The notes under the pieces were generated by a model. The model saw nothing but the letters and a program-made list of their open reading frames with translations. It made no database searches and was not told the origin of the DNA. From positions 1 to 64,000 of the forward strand of contig WFRR01000106.1 of NCBI GenBank assembly GCA_015486375.1: a DNA stretch of 64,000 nucleotides, read 5' to 3'. Numbering within the stretch: the stretch's first letter is position 1; each line of letters opens with the position of its first letter. Source of the stretch: Thiotrichaceae bacterium (GTDB lineage Bacteria; Pseudomonadota; Gammaproteobacteria; Thiotrichales; Thiotrichaceae). This document shows positions 46,573-55,640 of the stretch, one piece after another. Both the position numbers and the translations under genes were made by a program.

Positions 46573-47526
46573 TTATGAAAAATGTTGGTAACCATTATGG
46601 GGTAAATTAATCTCAGGGTGCAGCTTAATTTTATTCATTGATTGATCGATTGTACCGATGCAACGTATATTGAGTTTACGGGAACGAATCAGGGGTTTAA
46701 GTTGATAGGCTTTTAAAGGACTAATGGTAAATAATAACTCATAATCATCGCCCCCAATCAGTGCGAGTTCTAATGCCTTACTATGGTCTAATTTCTTTAA
46801 TGCAGATGATAAGGGGATTGTGTGAGTATTAATTTTAGCACCGACGTTTGAGGCATCTAAAATATGCTGTAGGTCAGCCAGTAGACCATCCGAAATATCA
46901 ATACATGCCGATGCATAGCCTTGTAATAAACGACTCATCGAATTACGAGGCTGTGGGTATTCAAGTTTACTAACACATTCAGCTGTATCTTGTGGACTTA
47001 AGAATAATCTATTTTGTAAAACGGCTAAACCCGCCGCTGCATCACCTAAAGTACCCGTGACGTAGATATGATCACCTTGTTGTGCCGTACTACGTAATAA
47101 TGCTTTACCTTGCTTAACAAAACCCATCACTTGAATGGTAATACTTAATTTCCCACGGCAAGTATCTCCCCCGACTAAAAAGATATTATGTAGCTTGGCT
47201 AAGCTTTTTAGTCCCTCAGAAAATTCACTTAACCATTCAGTATCGGTGTTAGGCAAGGTCAATGACAGTGTAAACCATGCAGGCTCTGCACCCATCGCGG
47301 CTAAATCACTGAGGTTAACGGCCAATGCTTTATGTGCAATGGCATGAGCATTCGTCTCAACAGGAAAATGCACGCCTGAAATGAGGGTATCAACTGAAAC
47401 TACTAATTGCTGTTGCTCTAAAGGTAAATTTAACAGTGCGGCATCATCACCGACCCCCTGATGGACAGATTTGGGCGAATCGTCCCATGTAAAATAACGC
47501 TCAATTATAGAAAACTCATCTGCCAT
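46573..47526 (-). CDS. thiL: Thiamine-monophosphate kinase
   Basis: ThiL phosphorylates thiamine monophosphate to the active diphosphate. The 317-residue PurM-fold protein has the start MADEFSIIERYF, GVGDDAALLNL (metal and ATP binding), SVDTLISGVHF, AVNLSDLAAMGAEPAWFTL, GGDTCRGKLSI, and CIDISDGLLADLQHIL. Its ATG overlaps the nusB stop by one base (TAATG), indicating coupled translation. It completes the thiamine theme with thiG at 34 kb. Confidence 0.97.
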   Translation of the reverse strand: MADEFSIIERYFTWDDSPKSVHQGVGDDAALLNLPLEQQQLVVSVDTLISGVHFPVETNAHAIAHKALAVNLSDLAAMGAEPAWFTLSLTLPNTDTEWLSEFSEGLKSLAKLHNIFLVGGDTCRGKLSITIQVMGFVKQGKALLRSTAQQGDHIYVTGTLGDAAAGLAVLQNRLFLSPQDTAECVSKLEYPQPRNSMSRLLQGYASACIDISDGLLADLQHILDASNVGAKINTHTIPLSSALKKLDHSKALELALIGGDDYELLFTISPLKAYQLKPLIRSRKLNIRCIGTIDQSMNKIKLHPEINLPHNGYQHFS

Positions 47527-48227
47527 TAGCTTGCTTCAACACTCTCTTCTAAAGTCTTTTTTATACTTATATTTAAACTTGCCTTTAAAGTATTTTTTGT
47601 AATTATCTTTGAGCTTACTTTTAAGGGCTTCTTCGCACTCTTCTCTTCTAAAGTCTTTTTTGTACTTACCTTTGGTGTTGCATCTAAAGGTTTCTCTGCA
47701 CTCACCTCTAAAGTCTTTTTTGTACTTACCTTTGAAATTATATCCAAAGGTTTTTCTGCACTGACTTCTAAACTGCGTAATTGAATAATTAATTGCGTCA
47801 TCACGCCATTAACAAACTTATGTCCTTGATCTGCACCGAATTTTTTAGTGATATTCACCGCTTCACTCACGGCTACCTTATAAGGTGTTTCTGTATGGTT
47901 GAGTAATTCACACGTTGCCATACGTAGTACTGCTTGCTCAATCATATCAACCTGTTTCAATTGACGATGTTGTAAATGGGGTTGGATTAATGCTTCAATT
48001 TCTTCAGCATTATTTAAGGCATATTTAATTAAACTAAAGAGAAAAGCTGTATCCGCTTTTCTAAAATCACCTGAATAAATATCAGCGTATTGTAATTGGA
48101 TATAGATTTCTTGGAGGGAATGCTGTGTCATTTGCCATTGATAAATAGCGAATAAGGCCAGTTTACGAGCCACACGACGTTCAGCGATAAGTTTTTGAGC
48201 ATCGGATATTTTTCTTCTTCTAGACAT
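47526..48227 (-). CDS. nusB: Transcription antitermination factor NusB with repetitive C-terminal tail
   Basis: NusB with NusE binds boxA RNA and supports rRNA antitermination. Residues 1-152 are a normal NusB fold (RRVARKLALFAIYQWQM, MIEQAVLRMATCELLN, YKVAVSEAVNITKKFGADQG and HKFVNGVM). From residue 153 to 233 there is an added Lys/Ser/Thr/Glu-rich tail built from about 20-residue repeats (LEVSAEKPLD then KVSTKKT). Standard NusB ends near 140-160 residues, so this extension is unusual. It lies downstream of ribH, separated by a 263-bp gap with a large palindromic element, and overlaps thiL by one base. Confidence 0.95.
   Translation of the reverse strand: MSRRRKISDAQKLIAERRVARKLALFAIYQWQMTQHSLQEIYIQLQYADIYSGDFRKADTAFLFSLIKYALNNAEEIEALIQPHLQHRQLKQVDMIEQAVLRMATCELLNHTETPYKVAVSEAVNITKKFGADQGHKFVNGVMTQLIIQLRSLEVSAEKPLDIISKVSTKKTLEVSAEKPLDATPKVSTKKTLEEKSAKKPLKVSSKIITKNTLKASLNISIKKTLEESVEAS
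47529..47771 (-). repeat. Tandem 60-bp coding repeat at the nusB 3' end
   Basis: The DNA for NusB residues 153-233 contains two nearly identical 60-bp units (20 residues, LEVSAEKPLD..KVSTKKT), a third diverged 63-bp unit and a partial fourth. The TCTAAAGTCTTTTTTGTACT motif (plus strand) recurs. All units are multiples of three and keep the frame. Confidence 0.85.
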
Positions 48228-48325
48228 AATCGTTTCTTCTTTAAATGTGCACTGTTTTGCATTAGAAAACAGGTGTTTAGTTTAGGGTGTTGTTTAGTTA
48301 AGTGATATTAGTTTAATCAATCTAA

Positions 48326-48424
48326 GCGATAAGTGTTGCAGTCAGTGATACGCGGTGAATACATCCTTGTACGCTCGTCTCGGCATCCCTGCCTCGAATG
48401 GTCACTGATTGCAACGCTGATCAC
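48326..48424. repeat. Large imperfect palindromic element between ribH and nusB
   Basis: GTTGCAGTCAGTGA (48335-48348) pairs with TCACTGATTGCAAC (48402-48415) with one mismatch. The pairing continues outward imperfectly to about 48326 and 48424. The 53-nt loop contains smaller stems and a stretch GGCATCCCTGCCTCG that resembles dispersed intergenic palindromes of gammaproteobacteria. It may be a repeat element, and could also act as an mRNA 3' structure for ribH. Confidence 0.7.
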
Positions 48425-48490
48425 TTTCTCCTTAAATCCTCAAACCTATTATATTAAGGTGAAAAAGGTTTTAAGTAGGATGAAGATTGA

Positions 48491-48964
48491 CTAAGAAAAT
48501 TTCTTTAGTAATGAGACCATTTCGATTGCACCGAGGGCAGCTTCTGCGCCTTTATTGCCTGCTTTTGTACCTGCGCGTTCGATGGATTGTTCAATGGTTT
48601 CGGTGGTCAGTACGCCGTTGATTACGGGGATACAGTGATTCATGCTAACGGCTGCAAGTCCTTTAGCAGACTCACCTGCGACGTAATCAAAGTGAGGAGT
48701 GCTGCCACGGATGACTGCACCGAGTCCGATAATTGCATCGTATTTTCCACTTTTTGCCATTGCTTGGGCAATTAGGGGCAGTTCATACGCACCGGGTACG
48801 CGCGTAATTTCTATATTGTTAGCATCAACGCCATGACGACGCAGTGCATCAACAGCTCCTGTGAGTAAGCCTTCTACCACAAATTCATTAAAACGTGCCA
48901 CACAAATGCCATATGTGCCATTGGCTGAGGTAAAATCACCTTCAATTACTTTAATATCTTGCAT
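48491..48964 (-). CDS. ribH: 6,7-dimethyl-8-ribityllumazine synthase
   Basis: RibH joins the pyrimidine and the four-carbon intermediate in riboflavin synthesis, forming an icosahedral or pentameric shell. The 157 residues include [49 protein letters not shown] (catalytic His region) and [20 protein letters not shown]. It lies 12 bp after the ribB(X) gene in the order ribE-ribB(X)-ribH. Confidence 0.97.
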   Translation of the reverse strand: MQDIKVIEGDFTSANGTYGICVARFNEFVVEGLLTGAVDALRRHGVDANNIEITRVPGAYELPLIAQAMAKSGKYDAIIGLGAVIRGSTPHFDYVAGESAKGLAAVSMNHCIPVINGVLTTETIEQSIERAGTKAGNKGAEAALGAIEMVSLLKKFS

Positions 48965-48976
48965 TATTTATTCCTG

Positions 48977-50095
48977 CTAATCCTGTACATAATCAATAAT
49001 TTCTAAACCGAAGCCACCAATTGCATGGAATTTCATCGGTGCGCTCATTACCCGCATTTTAGTTACCCCAATATCTTTTAGTATTTGTGCGCCAATACCA
49101 AAGGTACGCAAATCTTTTTGTGATGAGGACACTTCCTGCTCAGCTTCAGGTTTATGGGTATCTGCTTCAATCGTATTAATACGATTTAATAAATCTTGGG
49201 TATCAATAAAATCCCGTAAAATAACAATAATACCGTGGCCTTCCGCTTGAATACGTTGCATCACAGAACGCAGAGGCCAACCACAAGCTCTCTCAGTCAG
49301 TGATAACATATCACATAATTCATTCTCTAAATGAACCCGTACCATTACAGGAGTATCACTGGATATTTCCCCTTTTACTAAAGCAAGATGAGTATTGTGT
49401 TTAGTCGGCTCTTGATAGGCAATTAATTTAAATTTCCCAAACTCGGTATTGACTTCAACTTCTTGAATTCGTTCGATAGTTTTCTCATTGGCGATACGAT
49501 AGCTAATTAAATCCTCAATCGTGCCAATTTTTAAATGGTGTTGTTCTGCGATTTTAAATAGATCATCTCGACGTGCCATTGTGCCATCTTCATTCAAAAT
49601 TTCCACAATGGTGGCTGAGGGTTCAAAACCTGCTAAACCTGCTAAATCACAGCCTGCCTCTGTATGACCTGCACGGGTTAATACACCACCCAATTGAGCT
49701 TTTAGAGGGAATATATGCCCCGGCTGTACAATATCATCACCCGTCGCATTTTTGGCAACCGCCGCTTGTATCGTTAAGGCACGATCTTGGGCAGAAATAC
49801 CTGTTGTTACCCCTTGTGCAGCCTCAATAGATACAGTGAAATTTGTGCCATGTATATCATGATTGGTACCTTGCACCATCAGTGATAAGTCTAACTGCTT
49901 ACAACGCTGTGCGGTTAAGGTCATGCAAATCAGACCTCTTCCGTGGGTCGCCATAAAATTAATATCTTCGGGCTTGACTTGTGACGAAGCCATTAAAAAA
50001 TCGCCTTCATTTTCACGATCTTCATCATCAACCACAATGACCATCTTACCAAGGGCAAGATCCGCTATAATTTCTTCTGTTGTATTAAATTTCAT
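48977..50095 (-). CDS. ribB: 3,4-dihydroxy-2-butanone-4-phosphate synthase with degenerate GTP cyclohydrolase II domain (RibBX-like)
   Basis: The N-terminal half is an intact DHBP synthase ([43 protein letters not shown]). The C-terminal half aligns with RibA only in outline (VRVHLE at its start, [17 protein letters not shown] near its end). The zinc-binding Cys cluster and the YLRQEGRG catalytic segment are missing; ILRDFIDTQ stands there. It therefore cannot be a standard GTP cyclohydrolase II and matches the RibBX proteins of some gammaproteobacteria. Another ribA must exist elsewhere. ATG 50095 ([10 protein letters not shown]) fits the family start; an ATG at 50125 overlaps ribE. Confidence 0.9.
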   Translation of the reverse strand: MKFNTTEEIIADLALGKMVIVVDDEDRENEGDFLMASSQVKPEDINFMATHGRGLICMTLTAQRCKQLDLSLMVQGTNHDIHGTNFTVSIEAAQGVTTGISAQDRALTIQAAVAKNATGDDIVQPGHIFPLKAQLGGVLTRAGHTEAGCDLAGLAGFEPSATIVEILNEDGTMARRDDLFKIAEQHHLKIGTIEDLISYRIANEKTIERIQEVEVNTEFGKFKLIAYQEPTKHNTHLALVKGEISSDTPVMVRVHLENELCDMLSLTERACGWPLRSVMQRIQAEGHGIIVILRDFIDTQDLLNRINTIEADTHKPEAEQEVSSSQKDLRTFGIGAQILKDIGVTKMRVMSAPMKFHAIGGFGLEIIDYVQD

Positions 50096-50108
50096 TGCTT
50101 TAAAAACC

Positions 50109-50783
50109 TTATTTAATAAAGCCATTTTCTGCTAAAAATGCTTCTGTAATCGCTGATGATTGTTGAGTTTGATTAGAAACCTGTGCTGCTTGATCACCTA
50201 ATAATAAACGCTCTAAGTAACGGGCAATCACATCAACTTCTAGATTTACTTTACTACCGATATGATAATGTTTAATCACTGTTTCTTGAATCGTATGTGG
50301 CACAATATTTAATTTAAATTTCGCACCATCAACTTCATTCACTGTTAAGCTCACACCATCAACACAAATTGAACCTTTGCTTGAAATATATTTTGCCAAG
50401 CTATCAGGCGCTTTAAGCCAAAAACGAGTAGAACGCCCTTCGTCATACTGTTCAATCACTTCGCCTAAAGCATCGACATGTCCACTGACAAGATGTCCCC
50501 CTAAACGGGTATTTAGCGTTAATGCCTTCTCTAAATTAACCTCTGATCCAATGGTAATATTGGCAAGTGAGGTTAAAGCCAGTGACTCTTTGGAAACATC
50601 TGCCCAAAATCCTGCCTTCTTTACCAGAACTGCCGTAAGACAAACACCATTAACCGCAATACTGTCACCAATATTGACATCAGATAAATCTAATTTAGCT
50701 GTATTCAGCAATAAGCGGACATCTTGACCTTTGGGTTGAATATCTGCAATTGTTCCAATTGCGGCAATAATCCCTGTGAACAT
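50109..50783 (-). CDS. ribE: Riboflavin synthase, alpha subunit
   Basis: The enzyme dismutates two lumazines to riboflavin. The 224-residue protein has the duplicated lumazine-binding domain: MFTGIIAAIGTI and NIGDSIAVNGVCLTAV in the first half, RLGGHLVSGHVDALGEV, then ISSKGSICVDGVSLTVNEVD in the second. It is the first gene of the riboflavin run. No FMN riboswitch fits in the 99 bp before it, which separate it from a divergent rhodanese gene. A 20-residue extension past the usual C-terminus is polar. Confidence 0.96.
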   Translation of the reverse strand: MFTGIIAAIGTIADIQPKGQDVRLLLNTAKLDLSDVNIGDSIAVNGVCLTAVLVKKAGFWADVSKESLALTSLANITIGSEVNLEKALTLNTRLGGHLVSGHVDALGEVIEQYDEGRSTRFWLKAPDSLAKYISSKGSICVDGVSLTVNEVDGAKFKLNIVPHTIQETVIKHYHIGSKVNLEVDVIARYLERLLLGDQAAQVSNQTQQSSAITEAFLAENGFIK

Positions 50784-50882
50784 ATTTGAATCTACCGTGC
50801 AAGCGTTAGCGAGCCTAACAGTTTACCATATAAAGCGTAAAGCCCCTCTTTTTAGGTAGTGACAAAGTTGTGAAAGGAAGAT

Positions 50883-51299
50883 ATGAATAAAATAATACCG
50901 ATAGCCCCTCATAAAGCACAGGCTCTTTTAGAAAAAGATTCAACCGCTATCCTCATTGATATACGTTCTTCAATGGAATTTCTATTTATAGGGCATCCCG
51001 TTAATGCTGTTCATATTGCATGGCTTGATGACCCTGACTGGGAAATTAATCCAAACTTTTATAATGAAGTTAAATATGCAGCGAAAAAGAGGTCTCCTAA
51101 ACATTTTGTCAATATTCCTATTTTATTAATCTGTCGTAGTGGCAATCGCACTCAGCAAGCGGGTCAGCTCTTACTCACTTCAGGTTTTAATCATGTTTTT
51201 GATATAGAAGGCGGTTTTGAGGGTGAAAAAGATCAAAATTCCCATCGTAGTCATATCAATGGATGGCGGTATCATAATCTTCCATGGGAACAATGCTAA
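50883..51299 (+). CDS. Rhodanese-like domain protein
   Basis: A single-domain sulfurtransferase-like protein of 138 residues. The fold is marked by AILIDIRSSMEFLFIGHPVN near the N-terminus and the active loop ICRSGNRT with catalytic C84, followed by FNHVFDIEGGFEGEKD. The N-terminal insert before the active loop (PDWEINPNFYNEVKYAAKKR) is typical of a common proteobacterial subgroup. The sulfur acceptor is unknown. It is divergent from ribE and followed by an SDR gene. Confidence 0.9.
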   Translation: MNKIIPIAPHKAQALLEKDSTAILIDIRSSMEFLFIGHPVNAVHIAWLDDPDWEINPNFYNEVKYAAKKRSPKHFVNIPILLICRSGNRTQQAGQLLLTSGFNHVFDIEGGFEGEKDQNSHRSHINGWRYHNLPWEQC

Positions 51300-51340
51300 T
51301 GTTATAAAAAGAGTAAAATGCTAACTATTTGGAAATATCA

Positions 51341-52195
51341 ATGAAAAATGTATTAGTCACGGGCTGTTCTAGCGGTATTGGTTATTGTGTCGCCAAAGGT
51401 TTGCAAGCACGAGGCTACCGTGTTTTTGCGACAGCGCGTAAACAGGAAGATATACAGCGTTTGGAGTCTGAAGGTTTGCAGGTGATTGAGTTGGATTTAG
51501 CCAGTTCAGAGAGTGTGAATGATGCTGCAAATGAGTTAATGTTAAGAACCAGTAATGAATTATATGCTGTGTTTCATAATGGTGCATATGGTCAACCTGG
51601 TGCGGTTGAGGATTTAAGCCGTACTTGCTTAGAAAAACAGTTTGCTGCCAATGTATTTGGCTGGATTGAATTAAATAATCGTCTAATGCCGCTATTTCGA
51701 CAAAATAATACAGGGCGGATTATCTTTAATAGCTCTATTTTGGGAATTGTTTCCCTTGCTTATCGCGGAGCTTATAATGCCAGTAAATATGCGATTGAGG
51801 GCTTTGCAGATACACTACGACAGGAACTCTTTGATACTAATATTCAGGTTTCTTTGATTGAACCGGGTCCAATTGAAAGCCGTTTTAGGGCAAATGCCTT
51901 GCAAGCTTTGCATGACAATATAGATATTGAGACGAGTTTTCATAAACAGCGTTATCAAACAGAAATTCAACGTTTATCCAAACAAGAAGCAGTTGTACCT
52001 TTTACATTACCGCCTGAAGCTGTACTGAAAAAAATTATTCATGCTTTGGAAAGTAAGCGAGCTAAACCTCGTTACCTTGTTACTGTGCCTAGTCATCTTT
52101 TTAGCCGTTTAAAATGTTTACTTCCGATAAGATGGTTTGATAAGTTATTAGTTAGAATATCTAAATCAGGTAGCAAACAGGATAAAACATTATGA
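51341..52195 (+). CDS. Short-chain dehydrogenase/reductase
   Basis: Classical SDR of 284 residues. The cofactor loop is TGCSSGIGYCVAKGL, followed by ATARKQEDIQRL, where the Arg suggests NADPH. The active site is Ser in NSSILGIVS and Tyr/Lys in YNASK. A C-terminal extension (KCLLPIRWFDKLL) resembles the YciK/DltE-like group. An in-frame TTG 12 bp upstream is possible, but ATG 51341 matches the family start MKNVLVTG. Its stop overlaps the next gene by 4 bp. Confidence 0.9.
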   Translation: MKNVLVTGCSSGIGYCVAKGLQARGYRVFATARKQEDIQRLESEGLQVIELDLASSESVNDAANELMLRTSNELYAVFHNGAYGQPGAVEDLSRTCLEKQFAANVFGWIELNNRLMPLFRQNNTGRIIFNSSILGIVSLAYRGAYNASKYAIEGFADTLRQELFDTNIQVSLIEPGPIESRFRANALQALHDNIDIETSFHKQRYQTEIQRLSKQEAVVPFTLPPEAVLKKIIHALESKRAKPRYLVTVPSHLFSRLKCLLPIRWFDKLLVRISKSGSKQDKTL

Positions 52196-52599
52196 GTGAT
52201 ATGTTGGAATATTTATTTTTTAGTCGTGATATTAGCGATCAATTTACTCAACTATTGAAAAGTAAACAATTAGTATGGCAAGAAAGTATTGAGTCTGTGC
52301 ATGACTCGATTCTTATTCAAGTGGCTGAAGATGATATTGGTGAACACTGGGATGAAGTCGATGATTTTTATGATGATTTAGCCATTGAGGACCAAAATAG
52401 ATTGGAATTAGATAAAGAGACCAGTACGGCGGGGGTTTATATTCAATTGCAATCAGGTAAGCAAACTGTTGCTCAAGTTGACCCCGAAGTATTAGGACGG
52501 ATTCTTGACGTGGTCGATAGTAATGAATTTTCCACCTTTATTGATGTAATCGTTAAAAGTGTTGAAGTCCCTGATGATAGTTCGATTTGTCAGCGTTAA
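52192..52599 (+). CDS. Conserved hypothetical acidic protein
   Basis: A 135-residue soluble acidic protein, without membrane segment or known motif. It starts MLEYLFFSRDISDQF and has a strongly acidic centre (EDDIGEHWDEVDDFYDDLA). It ends with a conserved-looking helical part (VDPEVLGRILDVVDSNEF). The start codon overlaps the SDR stop (ATGA), so the two are made together. No function is assigned. Confidence 0.65.
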   Translation: MSDMLEYLFFSRDISDQFTQLLKSKQLVWQESIESVHDSILIQVAEDDIGEHWDEVDDFYDDLAIEDQNRLELDKETSTAGVYIQLQSGKQTVAQVDPEVLGRILDVVDSNEFSTFIDVIVKSVEVPDDSSICQR

Positions 52600-52696
52600 T
52601 TATTGCTATATTCAAGCTCCTCTGTACAGATATTTTTCATATCAGCTTAACAGAGGGCTTTCTTATTTGTGAATGCACAAATATATTTGATCGCGT

Positions 52697-54058
52697 TTAG
52701 ACAGCTAGAAAATGCCCTGCTAAGCCTAGAAAGGCTAAGAAACCCACCACATCTGTAATGGTCGTTAATGCAACACTACCCGCTAAGGCAGGATCTATGC
52801 CGACTTTATCCAAGAAAACAGGTAGCAGCACCCCAAAGCTAGAAGCAACCAATAAATTAATAACCATCGCGGCAGCAATCACTGCGCCGATCATGGGATT
52901 GTGAAACCAGAACCACGAGACTAAACCCATGACACTCGCCCAAATCAAACCATTAATTAATCCAACCCAAATTTCACGTCGAAATAAAATAAAAATATTA
53001 CTTTTACTGATTTGTCCCAAGGCAATTCCTCGGGTGACCAGTGTCAATGTTTGACTCCCCGCAACACCACCCATACTGGCAACAATCGGCATAAGAATAG
53101 CTAAGGCAACAAAGGTTTCTAATACTTCATGAAATTGTCCAATCACGGCTGAAGCGAGTAAGGCCGTGAGTAAATTAGTCCCAAGCCAAACCGCCCGTCG
53201 TGCTGAACTAATCACCACAGGGGCAAATAAATCATCTTCTTCATCCAGACCTGCGGCACTCAAGACGGAATGTTCAGCTTCATCACGAATGACATCCACG
53301 ACATCATCAACGGTAATACGTCCAACTAATTTATTGTTATTATCCAATACAGGCGCAGAGACCCAATTTCTATCCTCAAATAAAATAGCCACTTCTTTAT
53401 CAGACATATCTGCAGAAATGGTTTTACCTGTGGTTCGCATAATATCGTATACAATTTGTTCGGGTTGTTGCGTTAATAAATACGCGATGGGTAAAATACC
53501 CAGATAATTATTATTACGATCGACAATAAAAACATTATCGGTATGAGAAGGTAATTCTTGTAAACGGCGCAAATAACGCAGTACAACATCAATGGAGACA
53601 TTCGGACGAGCAGTAATGATATGAGTATCCATCATTCCACCTGCTGTATCCTCAGGATAGGCTAATACAGTTTCTAATCGCTGCCGATTTTGTCGATCTA
53701 AACTGGCAAGAATTTGAGGAATCAGTTTTTCAGGTAAACTCTGTAGAAAGTCGGCTAAATCATCAATATCGAGATCTTTAGCGGCGGCAATCACTTCACC
53801 TGCTGCCATATCTTGTACTAATGAAGCACGCACTTCATCCCGTAATTCAATCAGTACTTCACCCTCATTGCTATTTTCAACCAGTTCCCATAATACTTTG
53901 CGCTGTTCTACAGGTGATGATTCAATCAGGTGGGCAATTTCGGCTGGATGGAGGGCATTCAGTAATACGCTCACTTGTGGTAATGCACCATGTTCAATCG
54001 CAGTAGAAAAGGAATCAAGCTGTTGAACAAGACTTTTCTCATATGGCATGGCAGTCAC
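52697..54058 (-). CDS. mgtE: Magnesium transporter MgtE
   Basis: Mg2+ channel with cytosolic gating domains. The 453-residue protein has the N domain (HPAEIAHLIESSPVEQRKVL ... LQSLPEKLIPQILASLD), two CBS domains (EDTAGGMMDTHIITARPN; SADMSDKEVAILFEDRNW) and the five-helix pore domain from about 285. The family motif PIVASMGGVAGSQTLTLVTR lies in the pore domain, and the end carries DPALAGSVALTTITDVVGF. It lies just downstream of rapZ on the same strand. No Mg-sensing leader was recognised in the 126-bp gap. Confidence 0.96.
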   Translation of the reverse strand: MTAMPYEKSLVQQLDSFSTAIEHGALPQVSVLLNALHPAEIAHLIESSPVEQRKVLWELVENSNEGEVLIELRDEVRASLVQDMAAGEVIAAAKDLDIDDLADFLQSLPEKLIPQILASLDRQNRQRLETVLAYPEDTAGGMMDTHIITARPNVSIDVVLRYLRRLQELPSHTDNVFIVDRNNNYLGILPIAYLLTQQPEQIVYDIMRTTGKTISADMSDKEVAILFEDRNWVSAPVLDNNNKLVGRITVDDVVDVIRDEAEHSVLSAAGLDEEDDLFAPVVISSARRAVWLGTNLLTALLASAVIGQFHEVLETFVALAILMPIVASMGGVAGSQTLTLVTRGIALGQISKSNIFILFRREIWVGLINGLIWASVMGLVSWFWFHNPMIGAVIAAAMVINLLVASSFGVLLPVFLDKVGIDPALAGSVALTTITDVVGFLAFLGLAGHFLAV

Positions 54059-54184
54059 CCCTCTGATTCTTATTTGATGATATGAGTGTTATATATAGAA
54101 CATATTCGTAGTATTGAAACAATACAACAGTGGATGAATGCGATAAATTTATTGGGAAATTGTAATTATCCGTATAAGTTTTTA

Positions 54185-55039
54185 TTATTTAGATAATTCA
54201 CGATGATGTACCAAGCTATTCTTAGCATATTGTTGTGCAAATATATCCGCTAGCTGCTCTACAATATAGACAGAACGATGATGTCCCCCTGTACAACCAA
54301 TCGAAATAGTCATATAGGCTTTTTGGTTTTCTTCAAAAGAAGGAATCCAATTTTTCAAAAAGTGCTGAATATCATTGACCATATTTTTCACACTCTCATG
54401 TTGTGATAACCAATCTTTAATCGCTTGATCTTGTCCCGAAAATTTTCGTAATTCACTGACCCAATAAGGGTTGGGTAAACAGCGTACATCAAAAGTGAAG
54501 TCTGAGTCACAAGGAGCTGAATGTTTAAATCCAAACGATTGAAACATCAAGGCAATCCCTTGAATATTTTTTCCACATAAGCGTTGTTTTATTAGATAAC
54601 TGAGTTGATAAATATCTGTTTTAGACGTATCAATATGCAGATCAGCCACATTCGATATATCTGCAAATAAGCCTTGTTCTTGCTCAAGCGAATCATTTAA
54701 GGATTGTTTAGCGTGTGCGAGCGGATGACGACGACGGGTTTCATTGTAACGCTTTCTGATAATTTCCGTTCGAGCATAAAGATAAACAACTTCAGTATTT
54801 TTATATTGTGACTTGGTTTTAGCAATCACTTTAGGCAGTTGCTGAATATTTTCTATACCACTGCGTATATCAATACTCACTGCAATTTTTTTACGTTGTT
54901 GCGCCAATGCTATTTTTAAAAGTTTAGGAAGCAACTGAGGGGGTAAATTATCAATACAGTAATAATTTTGATCTTCTAAGGTGTTCAGCGTAAGAGTTTT
55001 TCCTGACCCTGATAGACCCGTAATAATGACAATGTGCAT
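54185..55039 (-). CDS. rapZ: RNase adapter protein RapZ
   Basis: RapZ is a P-loop protein that steers RNase E to the small RNA GlmZ in E. coli, so tuning glucosamine-6-phosphate synthesis. Walker A is GLSGSGKT at residues 8-15. LEDQNYYCIDNLPPQLLPKL, ETRRRHPLAH, FDVRCLPNPYW and IGCTGGHHRSVYI are family hallmarks. Length 284 is typical. It follows ptsN as in the standard rpoN cluster. Confidence 0.96.
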   Translation of the reverse strand: MHIVIITGLSGSGKTLTLNTLEDQNYYCIDNLPPQLLPKLLKIALAQQRKKIAVSIDIRSGIENIQQLPKVIAKTKSQYKNTEVVYLYARTEIIRKRYNETRRRHPLAHAKQSLNDSLEQEQGLFADISNVADLHIDTSKTDIYQLSYLIKQRLCGKNIQGIALMFQSFGFKHSAPCDSDFTFDVRCLPNPYWVSELRKFSGQDQAIKDWLSQHESVKNMVNDIQHFLKNWIPSFEENQKAYMTISIGCTGGHHRSVYIVEQLADIFAQQYAKNSLVHHRELSK

Positions 55040-55144
55040 AAAATTCGATTCACATAAAATACTAATAACGTATAATTTAGTGTATCCCTATTTTTTTGAG
55101 AAAATAAAATATATTAAAGGAAGAAAATAGTGTGATATGCGTAT

Positions 55145-55621
55145 TTATGCCGCGATACGAGGCTTGTCATAAAAGGTATGAAAATAGTCAATAAGAACAG
55201 ACGGGTCTTGATAATGACACAGGCTAGCAATAAATGGCTTATTGTAAGGCAGTGTAGTTAATTCTTGTAACATATTGATATTACTGGCTGACATACTTTC
55301 TGGTAATAGAATAGCAATGAGAAATTTTACGGGTTTTTTATCAGGTGCATCCAGTTCAATGCCTTCATTTAAGGAAAGAATTGCAGCTCTGGCTTGACCA
55401 ATTGATAAGCCTGCATGAGGAATGGCGATACCACCCCCCAATGCAGTACACCCTAATTTTTCACGATTAATCAACGCATCAAATATCTCAGCTTGAGAGA
55501 CTTGATTTTGACCTATCGCTAGCAGTTGTGCTAGCTTTTCAAAGGCACGTTTCTTACTGTGTAGTCCCTGATTACATGCAATTCTTTCAGGTGATAATAG
55601 GGTGATAATATCCATATCCAA
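55145..55621 (-). CDS. ptsN: PTS IIA-like nitrogen regulatory protein PtsN
   Basis: EIIA-Ntr of the nitrogen phosphotransferase system, which controls potassium uptake and other processes. The 158 residues include INREKLGCTALGGGIAIPHA with the phosphorylated His, then KFLIAILLPES. An Ala replaces the usual Gly/Thr after this His (IPHAGL), a mild change. The Npr (HPr-like) partner found after rapZ in E. coli is not present; mgtE is there instead. Confidence 0.94.
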   Translation of the reverse strand: MDMDIITLLSPERIACNQGLHSKKRAFEKLAQLLAIGQNQVSQAEIFDALINREKLGCTALGGGIAIPHAGLSIGQARAAILSLNEGIELDAPDKKPVKFLIAILLPESMSASNINMLQELTTLPYNKPFIASLCHYQDPSVLIDYFHTFYDKPRIAA

Positions 55622-55640
55622 AAATCCTTTCGATTAAGTT

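Noticed and set aside
50784-50882. FMN riboswitch upstream of the riboflavin genes
   Set aside because: The gap is only 99 bp, shared with a divergent gene, and the conserved FMN aptamer segments were not seen.
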